A stretch of DNA of 64,000 bases from Mixophyes australis (GCA_036250195.1 JAVHZZ010000006.1:158155724-158219723), one strand, 5' to 3'; shown: positions 33,141 through 44,854, counted from the first letter of the stretch. The notes: a model not told the origin generated them from the letters alone. Numbers and translations: made by a program.

Positions 33141-34729
33141 GCATGTAGCTCATTGTGACTACCTTTTTTACATGTGGTGCTTTAGTGTGTTTGAAGCTTG
33201 TATTACTTTGGGCAAAGTGCATCAAGCATAACGATTCTTTGCTGAGGTGCAGCTGGGAGGTGCAGAACACGTCCCACTAAAGGGCTACAGCACAGAAGCA
33301 CAATTTTAGGCAACATAATAAAAATCTTCAAACACACAATAGTTGCTAAAGATTTGTTTTACGTTGGAAAACGTGCACCTCCTTCCCAGGATGAAACTAA
33401 AATCTGCAAACAATTCTAAGCATAAAAGTATGAGATCTTTTCCAGAGATAGTGCAAATATCAAGTCGTACAGCAATACAACAAAGAGTGACCCTAAAAAT
33501 TCACCTTCTTCACCTTATCTCATATTATTAATCTTGCTCTGCAAATTGAAATCTCATTTTTGCACTGCTCCACAAAACTAGGTACATTAATGTGCCTAGT
33601 CCATACTTTGCAAGGAAAAGTATAATATAATAGGCAGACACCATAACAACTTTCTGGAAAGCAGGTAACTGCAATGTACATATTTCTCCATGAACAGATA
33701 TGAAAACGTAATTATTTCACATATGGCATATCTAAAAACTCTATATCAGCTAAAGTTTGCATTGCATCTTATCCTGTTCCTCCCTGGAAACCTCTTACTG
33801 CTTCAGGACCATGGACAGCGTTGAACAGGGGATTTACAGACAGCCAATAACAGAAGACCAGTCCAATCCCTTCTCAATGCACTTGGGATAGGTTTAAAAC
33901 AGGTCACACAAGGCAGACTGTGTTCTTATGTCACCCCATGTCAGCCGAAGCCCTTTTGAAACAGATAAGTGATTCATCTTAAAAAAAAGTTGGGAGTTAA
34001 TGTCCTTAATTGAGATTTCATATTATTTATGTCCAGGCACAAAGTTACATTAAACCGTAGCCACACTTCGGGGCATAGTTACAGTTGTCTCTGTTGTAGA
34101 TGTTGCGAGTGAATATGATCTCAGTTAGTAATTGTTCACCCCACAGGCTCATGCTCATTTAAACAACACCCCCTCCTCTTATTTGTACTGTGAAAAAGGT
34201 CTTGTTAAAAAGTAAGTGTAAGAAATTGAAAAGAAAAATAATTAATGAATATATTAAACCATTTACATACTATCCTGAACAGTTCTGAACCAGGCACTGG
34301 TACAGTTAGCCAATATCATAAATACACCTCTGTGCTTGGTTATTACATAAATATTATTTATTTTTAGATTTATATACATATGCCATAGTGCTATAAAACG
34401 GTATAAAATTGCCAATAGTGACATACAGCCAGAGAACAGCAAATATGGGCTGAAACAATGTGTGAGGCTGGACAAAAGGCACAAACACATCTTACTGACA
34501 TGAAAATAAAGGAAAAAATATCCCATTTCAAATGTGTCCAGAACAGAGTTGTCCAAACTCTGTCTTCAAGTACTACCAACAGTTCATGATTTCAGGATTT
34601 CTTTAACCACACACAGGTAAGTTAATTTATTTGCCTGGGTCAGTAATTATCCCACCTGTTTCTACAGACAAAATTCCTGATAACATGACTTGATGGTAGC
34701 TCTTGATGACTGGGTTTGAACAGGTCTCA
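33141..34729. other. Single-copy-looking DNA, no gene seen
   Basis: No coding motif or repeat array. The interval about 33780-34030 has balanced composition and little decay by eye and is a weak candidate for conserved non-coding DNA. Confidence 0.35.
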
Positions 34730-34830
34730 GGATATATTTACTAAACTGCAAAATGACAGATAGAATCTGATTGGTTGCTATAGGCAACATCTCCACTTTT
34801 TCAAACCCACAGTTTAGTAAATATACCCCC
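34730..34830. mobile_element. Palindromic MITE, PIF/Harbinger-like, copy 3 (internally deleted)
   Basis: Starts GGATATATTTACTAAACTGC then jumps to AAAATGACAGATAGAATC, skipping most of the left arm. The right arm GGCAACATCTCCAC..AGTTTAGTAAATATACCCC is complete. No clean TTA duplication is present. Confidence 0.85.
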
Positions 34831-37140
34831 TGGTGTAAAATATCCACTAGCTGTCCTCCCGTCATTTTTATTACTTTGTCTTTGATACTCTTGCATGCAC
34901 ACCATTTTTGGGCAAGCAACAAAAACACTCTACAATCATTATATTGTATATGTTTGCCCTAATCTCAAAGAGGGTATATATTGATGTATGTTTTTACCAA
35001 AGCTCTCACTGCAGCTTTGATATAAACATTGCTATTAGAAAACATTTTGTGGGACCCCTTAAAAGACATGATACAAAAAAATCAATGAACTTTCCTACCT
35101 CATTTGGAATGAACTATATATTTTAGGTAAACCATTGTGTCAGTTATGGAAACAGACAGGAAAGAAGTTCCAGTAAGAATATAACTGCAGGAAGTAAGAG
35201 TCAAATTAAATCCAAATTTGGATTTATCCCTGGATTATGTCAACAGGAAGAGTGATCACAAAAGTTTTAAGAAACTTATAAAAATATGTAATTATGTAAC
35301 TTATGTAATTATAAAAATAGTTCAAATATTAAACAACATATTTTGCAGGATATTACATGGTATATGTGCCAAGGCAAATATGGAGAAATGAGCGCCACAT
35401 TTACACTATTTCTTCCATATTTGCCTCCTCTCTGACACTTTAAATGGCCATCCATCGGGTGCATGACTGCAGTAGTGGCAGATATAGGGCATGCACTCAT
35501 GGTAAGATTAATAATTAGAATGTGGTGTAAGTGCCACGCTGTCCCCTCCTCCACCAAAATCCTCCACCACGTCAGGGGTGGTGGAGGTCAGCTCAGCTCC
35601 ATTTTAAAGCAGAGTCGTGTTGTATGTAATAACTAAATATTAGATATGCTTGAAAAAAACATTGTGACCCTATATACGTTAGTATGTGTACATTAGTACA
35701 TAGAGCCCTACAAGTATATTAGATGAGTATATTTTGGTGCTCTAAGTAACTTTAGTTAGGGGATTGGATACAGTTCACACTGCTGTGATCCTTCTAATCT
35801 ATGGATCTCTAATTCTTACTAAACTACTACAGTAAGTTCTGCCAGCTCACTATATTACTGAATACAAACCTTTGGTAATGGTAAAGTTAAACTTCCACCG
35901 GAAGCTGGAAGGTAAATAATAAAACACAACTTATATACCCTGGCATTGTTTGGGAGTCTGGAGTGTTTCCTATTTTTTTATGGTGGGAACCCTCTCAATC
36001 TATCTTCCTCTAGACAAGTGAGACACAGGGTATCCCAGGCTGGCCTTCTGCAACAGATGGTAGATAAGCCCACAACCTCCTCCCCCTAATCTGATCCGTT
36101 CCTGAGAGAGGGGATTAGTAGGACCTTCCATAGCACAAGCATCTCCTTGCGAGCAGGACAGGAGGTGTATCAGAATGGTCTATCCCTTTGTCACCTGCTG
36201 GGTGTCAAATCCAATGACAGGACAACACGTGTACCTTGCTCTGGTGGACTGGAATGAACCTCTCTAATAACAGCAGTGAAAATAACTAAAATGTAATAGT
36301 TTTGGAAGGGATAGGAATCCCCTGCCCTCATTACAATATTTATTGCATTGCGATCAGCAGGTTTTAGCAGCACTGCATTGTGTCCGGCCAAAGAGGTCAT
36401 GCCAGGTTATGATGTCTGTGTCATGTGATCAGCTCTTATCCTACCCTGAGATGACCCCTCGGACCATGTTCATAATGCTGTTCCCGACCCCCATAAATAT
36501 TGTGATACATTTGGGGATTTCCTACCCCTTTAAATGGGAATTGATACATCTGCTGCTGGGATTAAATCTTACCAAGTTTAGTAAAGGTTGTAGTTACTTT
36601 TAGTTATACCAAATAATGTACTTTAGAAAGTGATCTTTGCCAGAAATGTGTCACAAATTAAACCGGGTTAAAGCTAATACATATTGCTCATACAGGGTTG
36701 TTTTTGGGTTAGCAAATTCCGCAACTGGGTGCAAAATTTGTATTTGGAGAAATTTTTGAGCTCCCTATAAGAGGTGCGGCTTCACCCAACTCTCAAATGC
36801 AGCGTAAAAATATAGTTCCCTGCATGCAAAACAAAGATCCACCACCAGATTTGCACCAGTGTAGTGGAACTTGTTTTTCTTGGCAGATGATTCTGTACCG
36901 GAACAAAATTTGCACCTCTTATTATAAACAAAATAGGAACGGCTGGATAGCATCTTACACCTGCCTCACTTCCACCAGGCACACAGTTACTAGTTACGCT
37001 GGCTTCTGTCATACCCAGTAGACAGCTTCTAGCAGGCTATTTGGTGGATGGCACTGGGCACACTAACTCATGAATGGTTGGAGCTATCCACCAATCACAA
37101 TTCATTAAGCTGTCAGATTTCTTCTCCACCACCAAATATC
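34831..37140. other. Mostly unassigned DNA, no gene seen
   Basis: No coding family is recognised. A possible decayed inverted repeat spans about 36725-36925 (GGTGCAAAATTTG .. CAAAATTTGCACC), consistent with an old MITE. Another region near 36300-36560 has repeated words (AATATTTATTG / AAATATTGTGA) without clear boundaries. Confidence 0.4.
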
Positions 37141-37163
37141 CTGGGTCTGCATATTATCCATAG

Positions 37164-37964
37164 TGTCACGAGCCGCGGTGGTACTCACAGCCGCCGCGGC
37201 TCGCTTTCTGTGTGCCCCGGCGTCCCGGTCGTCACCATGACGACCGGGACGTCACTTCCTCCTAACCCCCGGCCGTTGCCAAGGCAACGGTCGTACGCTT
37301 TGCAAGGCAGCGCCGCGTCCCGGCAAAAAGAGGACAGCCGGGTGCGTGCGCAGAGGTCTGTAATAGCCTGATGGCTATTAAGTATTTAATGTTTATTAGC
37401 TGCAGCAATGTTTAATTAACAGGCATTAGCCTGCAACTGTCTCCCTCATGGATTAGCCCTGATTGGCCTGTTGGTATGGCAGGCAATTAGTCTGCAGCTG
37501 TGTATCTCCCAGGGGCAAGCCCTGATTGGTCTGTGTCTGTATTTAAGGCAGTGAGGTATGCAGCCTCACTGCCAGTTATAGCTTCTGTATCCAGTCTGCT
37601 GACCTGCTCTGTGCCTTGTTCCTGCCTGTGTACTTTCTGCTGATTACCCGTGCATGACCCTTTGCCTGGAATTGGACTTTGCTTGTGTATCCCGTGACCC
37701 TGACCTCTGGCTTGAATACCGACCACCCTGTCTGCTCGTGACCCCTGACCTCAGCTTGTTTATTGGTACTGCTATCTGCTGCCGGCCCTTGACCTCTGCT
37801 TGGACTCCACTCCGCTTGCCTGGGTTCTCCCCAGCCGGTACACACTTCACGACCCTCTGTCAGTCTGCAGCCCAGCCTGTCCCCACCATCAGGGGCTCCA
37901 GTGAACACCTGACTGGCAGAGTAGACTCCGGGTTGTGTTGTGCCGGCTGGAGGGGTTCCTAACA
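37164..37964 (+). repeat. 5' LTR of Ty3/Gypsy-type element (801 bp)
   Basis: Begins TGTCACGAGCCGCGG and ends CTAACA, the TG..CA pattern. The copy at 40192-40992 has the same length and, by eye, about 20 substitutions and no net indel. It contains a TTTAAGG TATA-like segment near 37541, a palindrome CCGTTGCCAAGGCAACGG near 37272, and GC-rich 5' sequence. The flank at 37159-37163 is CATAG, against CTTAG after the 3' LTR, consistent with a 5-bp target duplication carrying one change. Reverse-strand open frames here are spurious. Confidence 0.95.
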
Positions 37965-38003
37965 TTATAACCGGCCTAAACACGTACCAGAGACGAGGCT
38001 GAA

Positions 38004-38470
38004 ATGGATGGAAGCGGAACTACACCGTCTCCGGAGCAAGCCCTAGCGGGCCATGTTGAGTCCCTGTACCAAATGATCCAGGGATTGTTTGAGCGTTTGT
38101 CCGTTCAAGAAGAAGCTGCAAAATCCTCACAATCCGCTCCAGGTTCCACCTGTGAACCTAAAATGAATTTGCCGGATCGGTTCTCCGGAAATAGATCCCT
38201 GTTCCCATCTCATTGGAGGATCTGTTGCCCCTCTCCATTAAAATCGACAGAAGGATTAAGGAACAAAAGTATGAGAAGGAGGCATCTTCCCTTCCATCTG
38301 CCTTGATTCCTGTTACCACGGATGGTGAGGAGCCCATGCAATTAGGAGCGTATCGTCTCTCCCCTGAGGAAAAAGACAGGAGACGATCACAAGGCCTATG
38401 TTTCTATTGTGGCACTAAGGGACATTTCTCTAGTTCCTGCCCTAATAAGCCGGGAAAAGAGCATGCCTAG
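38004..38470 (+). pseudogene. Gag remnant of Gypsy element, internally deleted
   Basis: The first frame, from ATG at 38004, encodes a coiled-type N-terminus and MNLPDRFSGNRSLF, a Gypsy-type Gag motif, up to about 38200. The sequence then joins, in a different frame, a segment reading KIDRRIKEQKYE and a CCHC zinc knuckle CFYCGTKGHFSSSC near 38400-38445. The central capsid portion between these is missing, so a deletion of several hundred bases with a frame change is inferred. Non-functional. Confidence 0.85.
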
Positions 38471-38474
38471 GGAA

Positions 38475-38880
38475 TGAGGGGAAAGTTCACCTAGGTCTGC
38501 AAATTGTTTCCCCAAAAAATGCTGCATTAATCACTGCACAGCTCACATTCAGTACTGGTTCTGTGAACCTGTCGGCCTTCATTGACAGTGGAGCTGCAGG
38601 CAACTTCCTCGACATCAGGTTTGCCCGCTCTGCTGGAATTCCGATGGTAAAGCTCAAATCTGCCATTACTGTATGTGGTCTAGATGGGAGCCCATTGCCT
38701 GGCGGCAAGATTACCTAGGAGACCCCGCTACTACAGTTGAACATTGGAGCTCTCCATTCATAGTCCATAATCTTCTTCCTTATCGAATGTCCGCCAGTTC
38801 CTTTGATTTTGGGTCACCCTTGGCTTTCCCGTCATAACCCTGTCATGGATTGGGTAAAAGGAGAAATTGTCTAGTGGAGC
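38475..38880 (+). pseudogene. Aspartic protease remnant of Gypsy element
   Basis: The frame reads LSAFIDSGAAGNFLDIRFA near 38560-38620, containing the D-S/T-G-A retropepsin active-site motif. It is followed by GLDGSPLPGGKIT and a stop near 38718. Further downstream HNPVMDWVKGEIV also ends in a stop. It is the N-terminal part of a Pol polyprotein, now broken. Confidence 0.85.
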
Positions 38881-38901
38881 TCTTATTGTACACAGTCTTG
38901 T

Positions 38902-39547
38902 TTGTCACTGTCTCTGCGTGTGATTCAGTCTATTCCGGAGCAGCTTCCCTCACAATATCATGAGTTCTGGGATGTCTTCTGCAAAAAGGCTGCTGATACT
39001 TTACCACCGCATCGTGAATTCGACTGTGCCATCGAGCTTATTCCTGGTTCTAAATTACCCAAGGGACGCTTGTACTCCATCTCTGGTCCAGAGACCAAAT
39101 TGATGCAGGAACACATTGATGAAAACCTGGAGAAAGGCTTCATCAGGCCATCCAAATCTCTAGTAGGAGCAGGATGCTTCTTTGTGTCCAAATAAGACGG
39201 AGGACTAAGACCCTGTATCGATTACCGAGGGCTGAATCTCATTACAGTCAAGAACACCTATCGCCTTCCTCTCATCTCCGTACTATTTGATCAACTAAGA
39301 GGTGCAATCATCTTCGCCAAAATCGATCTTCGTGGTGCATATAACCTCACATGTATCAGAGCAGGTGATGAGTGGAAGACGGCATTCAATACGCTTTCTG
39401 GCCACTACGAGTATTTGGTCATGCCGTTTGGTCTTGGTTATGCCCCTGCAGTATTCCAGGACCTGATTAATGAGGTGTTACGTGAGTTCCTGGGACATTT
39501 CGTTGTTGTCTACTTGGACGACATCTTCATATATTCGGAGTCGGAGT
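38902..39547 (+). pseudogene. Gypsy reverse transcriptase, one in-frame stop and 3' truncation
   Basis: Translation shows QYHEFWDVFCKKAADTLPP, then KGFIRPSKS, a TAA at 39193-39195, then [24 protein letters not shown] (first catalytic Asp), [14 protein letters not shown] and [14 protein letters not shown] (the YLDD active site, near 39510-39545). All lie in one phase. After SES the thumb, RNase H and integrase core are absent. The remnant therefore keeps the palm motifs but cannot make a full enzyme. Confidence 0.92.
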
Positions 39548-40041
39548 TTTTCTGCAATTATGGTTTTCACCCCAGATCTAACTCTTTGTACTCACTCAAG
39601 TCCGTTGGTATCCAGGAGATCCGCTCCACTGCCAGGGATCTCAGAGTTATCTGGAGGAAAGTGCAGTCATCCTTGAGACAAGCTTCATTTGTTGCAAAAA
39701 AAAAATCGGATCGCCACCGTACCCCCTGTTCCCTCAAGGTGGGCCAGAAAGTGTGGCTGTCTACAAAAAATATCAGGCTCAGACAGCCTTGCAAGAAATT
39801 GGGCCCTAAGTTCATCGGCCCATTTCTTATCATCAAGCAGGTTAATTCTGTCGCATTTAGGTTAAAAATTCCGGGTTCATTGAAAATCCCCAACACATTT
39901 CATTGTTCGCTATTGAAGCCTGTACTATATCCTAATCAAACTCAGCCTGCAAGTTTGCCTGTGAGAAATACAAACCACAAAAATACATTAACCAGAAAAT
40001 CCTTGATTCTCAAAAAGTGCAGGGTCAGGTGCACTTCCTAG
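39548..40041 (+). pseudogene. Integrase C-terminal remnant fused to truncated reverse transcriptase
   Basis: The same open frame that carries YLDD (open 39415-40041) continues through [35 protein letters not shown] and VAFRLKIP, the C-terminal GPF/Y module of Gypsy integrases. The internal deletion between reverse transcriptase and this module is therefore in frame. By comparison with intact Gypsy elements the missing part would be RNase H and the zinc-binding plus DDE integrase core (inference). Confidence 0.87.
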
Positions 40042-40165
40042 TACAGTGGAGGAATCGTGGGCTAGAAGAGCAGTCCTGGGTCCCGCGAAGACGACTGTAC
40101 GCTCCAAGACAGTTCAAGGAATTTTTACGGAGATTTCCTAAGAAAGCTGGGTGTCGGGGTTCCTT
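40000..40165 (+). pseudogene. Chromodomain remnant (chromovirus signature)
   Basis: In a shifted frame the sequence reads [23 protein letters not shown], then LYAPRQFKEFLRRFP, the chromodomain found at the integrase C-terminus of vertebrate chromoviruses. The frameshift relative to the upstream integrase lies near 39990-40020. In intact relatives this domain targets integration to modified chromatin. Confidence 0.8.
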
Positions 40166-40171
40166 AACCCC

Positions 40172-40191
40172 TCCTCAAGGGGGGGGGGTAC
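40172..40191 (+). other. Polypurine tract before 3' LTR
   Basis: The run CAAGGGGGGGGGG just upstream of the 3' LTR is the expected primer site for plus-strand synthesis in LTR elements. Confidence 0.75.
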
Positions 40192-40992
40192 TGTCACGAG
40201 CCGCGGCGGTACTCACAGCCGCCGCGGCTCGCTTTCTGTGTGCCCCGGCGTCCTGGCCGTCACCATGATGAGCGGGACGTCACTTCCTCCTAACCCCTGG
40301 ACGTTGCCAAGGCAACGGTCCTATGCTTTGCAAGGCAGCGCCGCGTCCCGGCAACAAGGGGACAGCCGGGCACGTGCGCAGAGGTCTGTAATAGCATGAT
40401 GGCTATTAAGTATTTAATGTTTATTAGCTGCAGCAATGTTTAATTAACAGGCATTAGCCTGCAACTGTCTCCCTCATGGATTAGCCCTGATTGGCCTGTT
40501 GGTATGGCAGGCAATTAGTCTGCAGCTGTGTATCTCCCAGGGGCAAGCCCTGATTGGCCTGTGTCTGTATTTAAGGCAGTGAGGTATGCAGCCTCACTGC
40601 CAGTTATAGCTTCTGTATCCAGTCTGCTGACCTGCTCTGTGCCTTGTTCCTGCCTGTGTACTTTCTGCTGATTACCCGTGTATGACCCTTTGCCTGGAAT
40701 TGGACTTTGCTTGTGTATCCCGTGACCCTGACCTCTGGCTTGAATACCGACCTCCCTGTCTGCTCGTGACCCCTGACCTCAGCTTGTTTATTGGTACTGC
40801 TATCTGCTGCCGGCCCTTGACATCTGCTTGGTCTCCACTCCGCTTGCCTGGGTTCTCCCCAGCCGGTACACACTTCACGACCCTCTGTCAGTCTGCAGCC
40901 CAGCCTGTCCCCACCATCAGGGGCTCCAGTGAACACCTGACTGGCAGAGTAGACTCCGGGTTGTGTTGTGCCGGCTGGAGGGGTTCCAAACA
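40192..40992 (+). repeat. 3' LTR of Ty3/Gypsy-type element (801 bp)
   Basis: Same length and order as the 5' LTR. Begins TGTCACGAGCCGCGG and ends CCAAACA. Differences such as GATGAGC for GACGACC and CACGTGCG for TGCGTGCG show moderate age. The right flank is CTTAG followed by tandem-repeat sequence that continues the phase seen left of the 5' LTR. Confidence 0.95.
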
Positions 40993-41450
40993 CTTAGCAG
41001 AGATTATAGGGAGCATGTATTATAAAGTGTCTATAGATCTGGGGTGTGCTTTTTATCATTAACAATGGCATGGCGTCTGCATTTTATCATTAGCATAAAG
41101 TAGGGGGTGCATTATAAAGCCATTATAGATCAGTGTCTGTATGTTATCATTAGCAGAGATTAGAGGGGGGCTGCATTAAAAAGCCATCAGGGATCTGGGG
41201 TCTGCATGTTGTCATTATCAGAGATTAGTGGGGGCTGCATTATAAAGCCACCAAGGATCTGGGGTATGTATAGTAAAGCCACCATGGCAGAGGTGTCCTG
41301 CATAATAAAGCCTCAAGAGAGAAGCTGTCTGAATTTTATCAACAGCAGATACATGAATGAAGTAGGGGCTGCATTATAATCCCACCAGGGATCTGTGGTC
41401 AGCATGTTATGACTAGCAGAGATTATTCAGGGGAATGGGGGGGCTGCAGA
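40993..41450. repeat. ~65-bp degenerate tandem repeat, part 1
   Basis: Units of roughly 60-68 bp carry GCATTATAAAGCCA, GATCTGGGGTCTGCAT and TTATCATTAGCAGAGATTA. The 22 bases left of the 5' LTR (37141-37163, GGGTCTGCATATTATCCATAG) belong to the same unit, so the LTR element inserted into this array. Part 2 is at 42835-43740. Confidence 0.88.
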
Positions 41451-41822
41451 ATCAAACTAGTGGGCCCTGCTGTTTGAGCTCCCCCTCCCATTCTAGGGGG
41501 ATGGACCATACAAGCCATAGGGGCCCACACGGCCCCAGGCTTTGCAATCGATGGGACCCACCCCATGCAATCGAATGGGCCCACCACCCAGTCCATGGGG
41601 CTCACCCTTTTTCAGAGCCAGGGAGTTTAACTGGCCTGAGATACTGGCAGCTGCTTACCTGCATGAGCTGCACTTAGCTACACTGCCCTGCTGTTCTTTG
41701 TTCTTCCAGTTTCACAGAGGCAAGATTTTATTCCAGAGGACCTATGTGTTACTGTTTATTATTACTGTTTATTTTCTGTGCGTTATCTCTTTTGAAAGAC
41801 TAATTTTAAGCACTTGGCAAAT
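41451..41822. other. Insertion-like spacer, no gene seen
   Basis: A GC-rich stretch with repeated GGGCCCA(C) and ATCGATGGGACCCACCCCATGC-type words interrupts the 65-bp array. It could be a decayed DNA element, but no termini were found. Confidence 0.35.
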
Positions 41823-42045
41823 CACCATCATCATCACCAGCTATTTATATAGCGCCACTAAGAGAACTCACTCACATCAGTCCCTACCCCATTGGAGCTT
41901 ACAGTCTAAATTCCCTAACATACACACACAGACACACACACACACACACAGACAGACTATTTTTGATAGCAGCCAATTAACCTACTAGCATGTTTTTCGA
42001 GTGTGGGAGGAAACCCATGCTAACACGAGGAGAACATAAAATCCG
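41823..42045 (-). mobile_element. SINE fragment (minus orientation)
   Basis: Begins ATCACCATCATCATCACC then TTATATAGCGCCACTAA, then CCATTGGAGCTTACAGTCTAA, a CA microsatellite, GCAGCCAATTAACC and GTGTGGGAGGAAACCC. This order is the complement of a frog tRNA-derived SINE ending in GGCGCTATATAAAT(ATG)n. The promoter end is missing here. Related copies lie at 46711 and 57250. Confidence 0.7.
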
Positions 42046-42079
42046 TATTTTAATATTTAGCTAAATTCTAAAAAAGTGT

Positions 42080-42480
42080 GTGGAGAGGGGGTGATTTAAA
42101 TGTAATGTAGGTCATGGCATGGGCTATTAATTTTATAGTTAGTGGGAGATGTTGATTGGTGGGATGTTGGTGGGGGCTATTTAATGGTGGTGCATATTAA
42201 TTTAAAGTCCCGTGATGGGATAATTTAATGCCATGGTGGTGTGAGGGTTAAACATTGAACGTGGGACTGAGTTTGGAGTGAAGGGTGGCTATTTACTTAA
42301 TGTGAAAATTAATTTTTTAATGTTTCAGGAGTCAAATAGGTTGGGGGAAATAGGTGTATTTATTAAATGTGAATACTATTAATTTAATGTTGGAACTGGT
42401 TGTAGGGAGGGAGGTCTAATTGTTAAACATGGATGCTACTGGTTTAATGTTGGGGCTGGTTGGGGGCGGGGGACTAGAGT
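42080..42480. repeat. Degenerate tandem repeat with TTTAATGT core
   Basis: ATTAATTTAATGTTGG and (G)GGGGCTATTTA words recur from about 42100 to 42460 at 60-70 bp spacing, alternating AT-rich and G-rich segments. Diverged copies; boundaries approximate. Confidence 0.6.
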
Positions 42481-42834
42481 GTTCACTCATTGCTTGGTTT
42501 TCCATACTTTATGTACCTATCCCTTTATTCAAACAGGGCCCTACCATTTCAGTATGCAGACAATCAGCTACCGAGCTTAAGTCATGTGTAGCAACAGGTA
42601 GTGAAAGCTACAGGAAGGAGAGAGGGGACAGTCTACCCACTGTTCTGATTCTGGTGGGACAGTGCTTATTTTTAGTGACTCTAACAGACTTTGTCCTAAT
42701 CTGAGGGGCGTGGCCTAGACTGTACTCTTTATATACACTGAATTCTTTATATACCACACTATGGTGCTAGCCATTACTTCTCTAGTGGCTGTTCGGGCCT
42801 CTCTGGTGGCTTGTCACATCCCCTGTGGTCGGCT

Positions 42835-43740
42835 ACTACCATTGTATTCCCCCAGAGATCTGGTGTCTGCATAGTAAAGCCAGGGCCGCCATCAGGGGGG
42901 TACGGGGGGTACTGTTGTACTGGGCCCGGGCTCACCAGGGGGCCCGGTACAACAGCTCAGCAAAGACTTACCTGGGGCCCGCCGCTGGTCTCCGCTATTC
43001 TGTCTTCAGCCTGGCTGTCACCGTGACAGCCAGGCACCAGGATCCGATCGCAGGGGTGGAGGAATCATTCCCCCTGCGATCATGTGATCTGTCACAGGCA
43101 GGCAGATGGGGGCTGCATTATAAAGTCACAAGATAGATGATGCCTGCATTTTATCATAAGTAGAAATATGATTGAGGTAGGGGCAGTATTATAAAGCCAC
43201 CACAAATCTGTGGTCTGCATGTTATGATTAGCAGAGATTAAAGTGGGACTACGTTATAAAGCCAGCAGCGATCTGGGGTCTGGATAGTAAAGCCTACATG
43301 GCAGAGTGGTCCTGCATTATAAAGACATCATAGAGATGTTATCTGCATTCTCTCATTAGCAGAGATATGGGGGAGGTGTGGAATACATTATAAAGCCACC
43401 AGAGATCTGGGCTCTGCATTTTATCACTAGTAGAAGCATGGCAGGGGCTGTATTATAAATCCACCTGACATCTTCTTGAGTTACTATAATAAAGCCATAG
43501 GTCTGGGGTCTGAATTATATAACCAATAGAGATTGGGGGCACGGGGCTGCATCATAAAGCCATCAGAGATCTGAAGTTAGCATTTTATCATTAAAAAATG
43601 GGTGGGCATTATAAAGCCACCAGAGATCTGTGATCTGTATAGTAAAGCCACCATAGTTCTAGGGGCTTGTATAATAAAACCACCAGAGATTTGGGATGGA
43701 CTGCATTATAAAGCCACCAGGGAGTCTGTATTGTATAGAT
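42835..43740. repeat. ~65-bp degenerate tandem repeat, part 2
   Basis: Same units as at 40993 (CATTATAAAGCCACCAGAGA, ATCTGGGGTCTGCAT). More than ten diverged copies, interrupted by a hAT-like segment at about 42885-43090. Confidence 0.88.
42885..43090. mobile_element. Partial hAT-type element
   Basis: Starts CAGGGCCGCCATCAGGGGGG, a hAT-style terminus, and contains internal palindromes (CCTGGCTGTCACCGTGACAG and GATCGCAGGGGTGG..CCCCTGCGATC). A matching right terminus is not visible before the array resumes, so it is taken as right-truncated. Confidence 0.65.
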
Positions 43741-43905
43741 GCCACTAGGATGATTTGTCTATTGTATATGTAGAGGTTACTAGAATGCCCTGGGTACTGT
43801 ATAGATTACTAGAATGCCCTGTGTACTGTATAGAGGTTACTAGAATGCTCTGTATAGTGTATAGAGGTTGCTAGAATGCTCTGTGTAGTATATAGATGAT
43901 GTGGG
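43726..43905. repeat. ~38-bp tandem repeat
   Basis: TAGAGGTTACTAGAATGC(C/T)CTG repeats about five times with GTGTACTGTATA spacers. It directly follows the 65-bp array. Confidence 0.88.
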
Positions 43906-44412
43906 CTTGTGCTTTGTAAATGACCCTCTTATGCTTTTGGAGCTGGACAATACATCAAATAGCCATAGTAAGTAATTATCATTAGCATCTATTGAGGAAT
44001 GTATCTTCTTCTCAGTGGAACAGGCAATATTTGGTTAGTACGGTTGTTAGAAAGGCAAATATTAGGTGATGGCAATGGTTTATGCCCAGTGCATGTGACT
44101 GAGGTTAGCTTACTATAGCTCTTCATTTAAATTTGTTTTTATGGTATTTGTAAACTTCATAATAGTGGCTCTGGTTCTAAATACCATTGTAACAGTCTTG
44201 TCTGTGTTGAGAAAATCTTTGATTCAATTAGTTTCAAGCAACGATAATTTATGCGCATAGAAACATGCTCTGTTGGATGTTATTCTGAACTGGATCAATG
44301 GTATTATTATAACATACTTATGGCACATACATTTATGCAGATTCACACAGTGACTATCCAGACATTATACAGTGTACAGAAAAGCAAACATGAGACACAT
44401 GCTTTAAACACT
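43906..44412. other. Intervening DNA, no gene seen
   Basis: AT-rich, no motif recognised. Confidence 0.4.
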
Positions 44413-44605
44413 GGGGTGTATTTACTAAACTGCAGGTTTGAACTAAACTGCAGGTTTGAACAAGTGGAGATGTTGCCTTTAGCAACCAATCAAATTTTAG
44501 TTATCATTTATTTAGTACATTCTACAAAATGACAACTAGAATCTGATTGGTTACTATAGGCAACATCTCCACTTTTTCAAACCCGCAGTTTAGTAAATAT
44601 ACCCC
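44413..44605. mobile_element. Palindromic MITE, PIF/Harbinger-like, copy 4
   Basis: Starts GGGGTGTATTTACTAAACTG and ends AGTTTAGTAAATATACCCC. It has a short internal tandem duplication of AACTAAACTGCAGGTTTGA in the left arm (about 44425-44460) that is absent from the other copies. The target duplication is not clean. Confidence 0.87.
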
Positions 44606-44851
44606 TTTATCTTATCGACTTCTCAAAAAGAAGGGCTGCTTTCCTTGTATTCATAAAAATATTGCATACATCGTTCAACAATTATATGCTCACCTTATAT
44701 AACTCATCTTATATCCGCTCTAAAATCAGGGCTCACTCATTTCATAATCAACAGCTCAGCATATATGCAATATTTCAAGTTCCCGAATAAGGGTCTGCTA
44801 ATCCTCAACACCCCATAAACTGCATGCAATTAGTGTCTGCTTATCTTATTC
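44606..44851. other. Intervening DNA with degenerate short repeats
   Basis: CTCACCTTATATAACTCATC-type words recur here and again near 45065, suggesting an old tandem repeat into which the next MITE inserted. No gene. Confidence 0.4.
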
Positions 44852-44854
44852 CTA

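Noticed and set aside
37487..37983. Minus-strand frames of 79-135 codons, repeated at 40604-40993
   Set aside because: They lie wholly in the LTRs, on the strand opposite to the element's gag-pol, and recur only because the LTR is duplicated.
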